Origin: Rhodoferax sp. | GTDB taxonomy: Bacteria; Pseudomonadota; Gammaproteobacteria; Burkholderiales; Burkholderiaceae_C | Direction of reading: 5' to 3' | Length of the DNA stretch: 57,021 nt | NCBI GenBank assembly: GCA_016790475.1 | Contig: JAEUOX010000006.1 | Span: 1 to 57,021, forward strand | In this document: positions 52,528 through 57,021 of the stretch, piece after piece | How positions within the stretch are numbered: the first letter of the stretch is position 1 | Layout of the letters: each line of letters starts with the position of its first letter | Program-made: the position numbers and the translations under genes | The notes under the pieces: generated by a model | Seen by the model: only the letters and a program-made list of their open reading frames with translations | Databases searched by the model: none | Told to the model about the DNA's origin: nothing

Positions 52528-55500
52528 TCATGGCCGCCCTGCGAAAAGCCGCCATCCGGCCCGTTTTCCCGGCCGGTCGTCGCCCTGGCTGCCCAGCCAG
52601 GAGCCCAGCCAGCTCTTCTGCGGAAGCTCGGTGGCGCCGGTCGGCGCCGCACTGCGGTCAAAGCGCAGTTGCGGCAGGCTCAGCGCCTGGGGTGCCGGCA
52701 CGGACACGTCCACGCCCACCAGGCCCTGCTGCTGCGGCACCGGCGACGCCGGGATCTCCGGCGTGTCGAGGGGCAGGCCGGCCGCGGCCAGCGGCACCGG
52801 CCCGACCAGATGGATCGCGCCGTCGGTCGGGTCCGCGCCGGGGATCGGCTCGGGCTGCAGCGTCAGGTGCGTCTCGTTGAGCTGCACCCATTGCAGGTCC
52901 AGCGGAAGCACGCCGGAGGCGGCTTCAGCAATCCGGAAGTCCAGCTCCAGCAGGCTGCCCGAGCCGCCCGCGAGTGCCAGCAGGCTGCTCATGTCGACCT
53001 GCAGAACGCCGGGGCTGCGATCCACGACCAGCAGCTGGAAGTCTGCCGTGAGGCTGCCCAGCCGCACGCCGACCAGTTCCAGCGCGTCGGCCGGGAAGGC
53101 CAGCCGCAGCTGCACGCTGGCCAGCCCGGCCGCAGTGTCCAGCCGCACCGGTACCGTCACCCTGTCACCACTGCGCGCCTCGACACGGCCGAGATCGACC
53201 AGCGGATCGGCGCCCACGTAGGTGATGGCCGGGTAGCCCGGTATCGGCGGAATCGCGGTCTGGGCCAGGGCCAGGACTTTCTGATTGATCAGCCGCACAT
53301 CGACGATCGTCAGCTGGCCGTTGCCGGCGGCGTTGCCGACGATCACCGGGTCGGCCGTCGGGTAGGCACCAAAGCCGGTGTCGATGCGGGACAACACCCG
53401 CTGCACATGCTGCGCGTCGTAGCTGGTGTAGACCGCGTTGCCGCTGGCGTCGCCCAGGTAGGCCGCCACATGGACCCCGTCGTCGGCAATCGCGGCGATC
53501 GCACCGCCATTGATCCGCACGTCGCGCAGGTCGAGCACCTGCTTGGCACCGTACTGGCTGGCGATCGTGGCATCCGGCACCCGGGCGGCCAGACGCACCA
53601 GATCGGTGGTGGCGTTGGTCAGACCACCCAAGCCGGTCACGCTGATGCGGACCTGGCCCGCGACGCTGAAGTCGGCACTGGCGCTGGCGCCTGCCACCGC
53701 CGCGCTGACGCCGGTGATCTCCAGCAGCGACGGATCGTAGGCCAGCGTGAATTCGACCGTGCTGGCCAGCGCGGCATTCGTGATGCGTACCGGCAGGCCG
53801 CTGCCGGTCGCCGGCAGGTTGACGTCCTGGCCGGCCCCGCGCGCAAAGTCCGGGATGCTCAGCGTCGCGCCGGTCGTGGCGGCCAGCGTGAAGCTGCGCA
53901 GGTAGTGGCCGCCTGCCGTCCCGTCGGCGTCGCCGTCCATCAGCCGGCCGTGCGTGTCGGCGAAGGCGCCCGCGCGGCTCTCCAGCGTCAGCTTGTAGGT
54001 GCCGGCGGGCAGCGCGGCCCCGGTCTTCACGAACGTGAAGCCCATCGCGTCGGCGTCCAGCACCATGCTGCCGGCCACGACGCGGTCGTTGGCGTCGCGC
54101 AGCACCGCATCGGCCGCGCCCCAGCTGTAGTCGATGCCGTCATAGAGGTTCAGCACCGTGGTGTCCAGCGCGCGGCTGAAGCGCACCTGGTAGCCCGCGT
54201 CGGTGGCCTGGAAGGTGGTGACGCGCAGCAGCTCCGGCTGCACCTGGAGCTGGAAGCTGCGCTCGTCGCTGCCACCCTGGCCATCCTGCACGCGCACCGT
54301 CACCGTCTCGCTGAATGCGCCGGCGGCGTAGGGCGCCGTCCACTGCAGCCAGCCGGTGGCCGGGTCCAGCACCGCGCCGGCCGGGCCGGCCTGCAACGTG
54401 TAGCCCAGCACATCGGTGGTGTCGGCATCGGTCGCTGCCAGCGACAGGCCGAGCACCTGGCCGGCGACCAGGTTCTGCGTGCCGACTGCCGGCAGCACCG
54501 GTGCATCGTTGACCGGCAGCACGGTGATCTGCACCGTGGCCACCGCGCTGTCCTGCGCGCCGTCGCTGGCGGTATAGGTGAAGCTGTCGATACCGTGGAA
54601 GTTGGCGTTCGGGCGGTAGGTGAAGCCGCCATCCGCATCCAGCGTCAGCTGGCCGTGCAGCGTGCCGGCGACCAGCGCCACGCCCAGGCTGTCGCCGTCC
54701 GGGTCGGTGTCGTTGCCCAGGATGCCGGCCGGATTCACCTCCAGCAGGCCGTCCTCGGCGACGCTGAAGCTGTCGTCCAGAGCGACCGGCGCGTCCGGCC
54801 GACCCATGACCTGGATGCTGACCGTGACCGGTGCCGAGGTCAGCGACTGCGACACATAGTCGATGCCGCAACCGCAGGTGAAGTACTCGCCGGCATCGGT
54901 GACACTGAACTGGAAGCTGTCGGCACCGAAATAGTCCGGGTTGGGCAGGTAGGACCAGCTGCCGCCCGGGTTCTGCACCAGCGTGCCATGGGCCGGACCG
55001 CTGACCAGGTTGAACAGCAGCGCCGTCGGCGCGGTCTCGACATCGGTGCCGGCCAGCTGGATCGCCAGCGGCGTGTCCTCCTGGGCCACCACCGCCTGCG
55101 GCGTGGCGGTCGGTGCGTCGTTGACCGGGATGACCTTGACGTTGATCGTCGCGGTCGCGCTGCCGCCCTGGCCGTCGGTGACCTGGAACACGAAGATGTC
55201 GTGGCCGACATAGTTGGAATCGGGCGTGTACAGCAGCTGGTGCGTCACCGGATCCAGCGGGCCCAGCGTGCCGTGCGCCATGGTGCTGACCAGGCTGTAG
55301 GTCAGCGGGTCGCCGTCCGCGTCGGTGGCCGTCAGCGTGATCAGCACCGGCTGCTCTTCCGAGGTCATCACGTACTGGCCCAGCGCGATCGGGGCGCTGT
55401 TCGGGCTGATGACCTGCACCGGCACCGGGCTGGCGTCGTAGCTGCCATCCTCGTCGGTGGCGGTGACCAGGATGTTGTACTGGCCGTCCAGCGCATAGAC

Positions 55501-57021
55501 ATGGCTGACCGACGCGGCATTGCCGGCGACGACCTGGATGTTGCCGTCGCCCCAGTTGATCTCCCACTGGCTCAGCGTATCGGCGCCGGGGTCGCTGGCC
55601 TCCAGCGACAGCACGTAGGCATCGCCCAGATCAACCTCGGCGGCGCCGCTGACCGTCAGCGTCGGCACGACGTTGTGCACCGCGATCTGGAAGCTGCGCG
55701 TGGTGCTGCTGTTGCCATCGCTGACCTGCACGACGACCGGCACGGCCGCCTCGCCATCGTCCGCTGTCCAGCTGAACAGGCCGGTGGCGGCCTGCACGCT
55801 GGCGCCCGACGGGCCGCTGACCAGGCTGTAGGTCAACGGCTGGCCTTCCGGATCCTGCCCGACCAGGTTCAGGCTCACGAGCTGGCCTTCGTTGACGGTC
55901 CGGTCCGCGACCGGCGCCAGCACCGGGGCGTCGTTGGTCGGCGTGATCGTCAGCGCGATCGTGCCGGTGGCCGAGGTCAGCGCCGTCGACGGATCGGCGT
56001 CGTTGCCGCCGCGGTCCCGCACGGTGTAGGTGAAGCTGTCGGTGCCGGCATAGTCGGCCTCCGGCAGGAAGTTCCAGACGCCATTGGCACCCTGCGTCAG
56101 GCTGCCATGCGCCGGGCCGTTGACCAGCGTGAAGACCAGGCCGCTGCGCGCGGTTTCCTTGTCGCTGGCCGGGAGCACGATCTGCACCGGCGTGTCCTCC
56201 GCCAGCGTGACCGCCTGGCCCGGGGCCTGCGGTGCGTCGTTGATCGGCGCGACCTGCAGCGTGATGGTCGCGGTGCGGGTGCCGAGCTTGCCGTCGTCCA
56301 CCTGGAACTGGAAGCTGTCGGTACCCCAGTAGTCTGCCTGCGGCGTGTAGGTCACCTGGCGCGTGACCGGGTCGAAGCCGGACAACACGCCGTGCAGCGG
56401 ATTGCTGGCCAGGCCGAAGGCCAGCGGATCGCCGTCGGCATCCGATCCGGACAGCGTGATCAGCACGCTGCCGTCCTCATTCACGGGCACGGTCTGGGCG
56501 TCCGCCACCGGCAGCGTGTTCGTGGAACGGTCGATCCGGAACACATGCAGGTAATCGCCGCCGGCGCTGCCGTTCGCGTCACCGTCCAGCGCATTGCCGG
56601 CAGTATCGTAGATCGCCAGCGTGCCCGACAGGCGCAGCCGGTAGAGCCCGTCAGCCAGCACGCCGCCGTTGAACTGCAGCGTCAGGTTGGTCTCCGGGAA
56701 GGAGTAGGCCGGCGTCAGGCCCAGCTTGACGTCGTCCTGCGTGTCGAGCAGGCCATCGGCACCGGCCGACAGCAATTCGTAGTTGGCAGGGCTGCGCGCC
56801 GAGATGCCGTCCAGCGACTCGCTGAAGCTCACCTGCACGCTGGAGAAGGCCAGCGCGGTGCTGCCGCCGCTGGCCGGCAGCTGGCTGATCCCGGTGACGG
56901 TCGGCGGCGCGACGTCGCTGGAGTCACCCTGGAACTCGTAGGCGCCGATGTCGAAGTAGTTCAGGCCCGGCGTGGCCGCCCAGCTCAGCGAGTTCGCCGA
57001 GGCCAGGTTGCCAGCGCCGTC
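52528..57021 (-). CDS. Giant cadherin/Ig-repeat adhesin with dockerin-like tail, 5' end outside window
   Basis: At least 1,497 residues of a surface or secreted adhesin; the start is beyond the right edge. From N to C: the end of a probable parallel beta-helix (NYFDIGAYEFQGD), an Ig-like SwmB/Big_5-type domain with LDGDANGSAGGDYLHVFRI, eight cadherin-like, Ig-like or PKD modules, a second SwmB-like domain (MDGDADGTAGGHYLRSFTL), then cohesin-like, dockerin-like and cohesin-like domains and a Pro-rich C-terminus with PQKSWLGSWLGSQGDDRPGK. No C-terminal membrane anchor is seen. The only two cysteines visible are a CGC in one module. Adhesion or matrix building is the likely role. It is 148 bases upstream of the PEP-CTERM gene on the same strand. 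Confidence 0.88.
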   Translation of the reverse strand, partial: DGAGNLASANSLSWAATPGLNYFDIGAYEFQGDSSDVAPPTVTGISQLPASGGSTALAFSSVQVSFSESLDGISARSPANYELLSAGADGLLDTQDDVKLGLTPAYSFPETNLTLQFNGGVLADGLYRLRLSGTLAIYDTAGNALDGDANGSAGGDYLHVFRIDRSTNTLPVADAQTVPVNEDGSVLITLSGSDADGDPLAFGLASNPLHGVLSGFDPVTRQVTYTPQADYWGTDSFQFQVDDGKLGTRTATITLQVAPINDAPQAPGQAVTLAEDTPVQIVLPASDKETARSGLVFTLVNGPAHGSLTQGANGVWNFLPEADYAGTDSFTYTVRDRGGNDADPSTALTSATGTIALTITPTNDAPVLAPVADRTVNEGQLVSLNLVGQDPEGQPLTYSLVSGPSGASVQAATGLFSWTADDGEAAVPVVVQVSDGNSSTTRSFQIAVHNVVPTLTVSGAAEVDLGDAYVLSLEASDPGADTLSQWEINWGDGNIQVVAGNAASVSHVYALDGQYNILVTATDEDGSYDASPVPVQVISPNSAPIALGQYVMTSEEQPVLITLTATDADGDPLTYSLVSTMAHGTLGPLDPVTHQLLYTPDSNYVGHDIFVFQVTDGQGGSATATINVKVIPVNDAPTATPQAVVAQEDTPLAIQLAGTDVETAPTALLFNLVSGPAHGTLVQNPGGSWSYLPNPDYFGADSFQFSVTDAGEYFTCGCGIDYVSQSLTSAPVTVSIQVMGRPDAPVALDDSFSVAEDGLLEVNPAGILGNDTDPDGDSLGVALVAGTLHGQLTLDADGGFTYRPNANFHGIDSFTYTASDGAQDSAVATVQITVLPVNDAPVLPAVGTQNLVAGQVLGLSLAATDADTTDVLGYTLQAGPAGAVLDPATGWLQWTAPYAAGAFSETVTVRVQDGQGGSDERSFQLQVQPELLRVTTFQATDAGYQVRFSRALDTTVLNLYDGIDYSWGAADAVLRDANDRVVAGSMVLDADAMGFTFVKTGAALPAGTYKLTLESRAGAFADTHGRLMDGDADGTAGGHYLRSFTLAATTGATLSIPDFARGAGQDVNLPATGSGLPVRITNAALASTVEFTLAYDPSLLEITGVSAAVAGASASADFSVAGQVRISVTGLGGLTNATTDLVRLAARVPDATIASQYGAKQVLDLRDVRINGGAIAAIADDGVHVAAYLGDASGNAVYTSYDAQHVQRVLSRIDTGFGAYPTADPVIVGNAAGNGQLTIVDVRLINQKVLALAQTAIPPIPGYPAITYVGADPLVDLGRVEARSGDRVTVPVRLDTAAGLASVQLRLAFPADALELVGVRLGSLTADFQLLVVDRSPGVLQVDMSSLLALAGGSGSLLELDFRIAEAASGVLPLDLQWVQLNETHLTLQPEPIPGADPTDGAIHLVGPVPLAAAGLPLDTPEIPASPVPQQQGLVGVDVSVPAPQALSLPQLRFDRSAAPTGATELPQKSWLGSWLGSQGDDRPGKRAGWRLFAGRP
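52860..53215 (-). other. Second cohesin-like domain of the giant adhesin
   Basis: About 115 residues with the cohesin pattern of alternating strands: DLGRVEARSGDRVTVPVRLD, then AGLASVQLRLAFPADALELV, and LLELDFRIAEAASGVLPLDL. The AFPADALELVGV run corresponds to the Y/F-D-P-x-x-L strand of cohesins. It follows the dockerin-like part directly. Confidence 0.6.
53265..53465 (-). other. Dockerin-like calcium-binding domain of the giant adhesin
   Basis: Two EF-hand-like loops with following helices, about 35 residues apart: GDASGNAVYTSYDAQHVQRV and GNAAGNGQLTIVDVRLINQK. Each keeps the D/N-x-x-G-N and position-12 Asp pattern of type I dockerins, followed by a leucine/valine-rich helix. The usual dockerin length of about 60-70 residues is met. 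Dockerins bind cohesins; here cohesin-like domains flank it in the same chain and one more occurs in the neighbouring PEP-CTERM protein. Confidence 0.7.
53470..53880 (-). other. First cohesin-like domain of the giant adhesin
   Basis: About 135 residues: ATLSIPDFARGAGQDVNLPA, STVEFTLAYDPSLLEITGVS and DFSVAGQVRISVTGLGGLTN. The AYDPSLLEITGV strand is the typical cohesin/NEAT-like element. It runs directly into the dockerin-like loops, the order often seen in cohesin-dockerin proteins. Confidence 0.6.
54211..56520 (-). repeat. Eight tandem cadherin-like/Ig/PKD modules
   Basis: Modules of about 90-105 residues, joined by P-x-N-D-A-P linkers. Boundaries by eye are near 56250, 55935, 55665, 55400, 55115, 54800 and 54510. 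Modules 1, 2, 5, 6 and 7 are of the cadherin-like type (V-x-E-D start, D-x-D-G-D-P-L, H-G-x-L, Y-x-G-x-D-S-F). Modules 3 and 8 are Ig-like (putative Ig/He_PIG form). Module 4 is PKD-like (WEINWGDGNIQVV). The aspartates at the linkers suggest calcium-stiffened rods. Confidence 0.8.

Overview
The window is a high-GC (about two thirds or more G+C by eye), gene-dense stretch of a betaproteobacterial chromosome. A member of the Burkholderiales, probably near Leptothrix, Sphaerotilus, Ideonella or Rubrivivax, is the best guess. The reasons are the GbsR-linked short cytochrome bd oxidase, the radA/ilvE/zinc-finger cluster, lplT-alr, torF-glnK-amtB, GTP-type PEP carboxykinase, a TctDE-like two-component pair, a PEP-CTERM protein and a giant cadherin-type adhesin. 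No rRNA, tRNA, CRISPR array, insertion sequence or prophage was seen. Taxonomy is inferred from gene content only.

Layout. 1-663: 5' part of a quinone-oxidoreductase-like dehydrogenase that runs off the left edge. 880-3876: gbsR-cydA-cydB, tightly overlapped, with a palindromic operator touching the gbsR start. 3950-7486: methyltransferase, an internally deleted GNAT-like protein, flavin reductase, amidohydrolase and VOC protein. 7565-9544: OmpR-type regulator and kinase, followed by a structured untranslated segment ending in a strong terminator. 9790-13591: PNPOx-like gene divergent from a LysR gene, then ilvD. 13651-14586: an AT-richer pocket with a BrnT/BrnA toxin-antitoxin pair. 14705-17738 (minus strand): radA, a membrane protein, ilvE and a zinc-finger protein. 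17839-20095: isomerase, aldolase and ketopantoate-reductase-like genes. 20106-23092: usp and alr divergent from lplT. 23108-26421: diguanylate cyclase, glutathione peroxidase and a VOC-EVE-WYL-regulator operon with a perfect palindrome upstream. 26429-29689: aldose epimerase-glcE-glcF.

29739-32642 is a nitrogen-control unit: torF-glnK-amtB behind a sigma-54 promoter with an upstream NtrC dyad, ended by a strong terminator. 32689-39633 holds comM, a DMT exporter, a DsbA-like protein, a VOC protein, dadA, tetR, usp and a phosphoesterase. 39644-41955 holds a LysR gene and two paralogous small membrane proteins that share a 57-bp promoter block. 42048-45434 holds a second two-component system, terC and a degenerate usp. 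45460-47862 holds pckG with an 11-bp inverted repeat in its leader and a 46-residue membrane protein. 47921-51674 holds a membrane-anchored protein of unknown function divergent from a double-AAA+ ATPase.

The right end (51708-57021) is the most interesting part. A PEP-CTERM surface protein with a cohesin-like body lies behind its own sigma-54 promoter. Next to it is a giant adhesin, cut by the window edge, with eight cadherin/Ig/PKD modules and then a cohesin-like, dockerin-like, cohesin-like tail. A non-cellulosomal cohesin-dockerin surface assembly, switched on through sigma-54, is the leading candidate for an undescribed system here.
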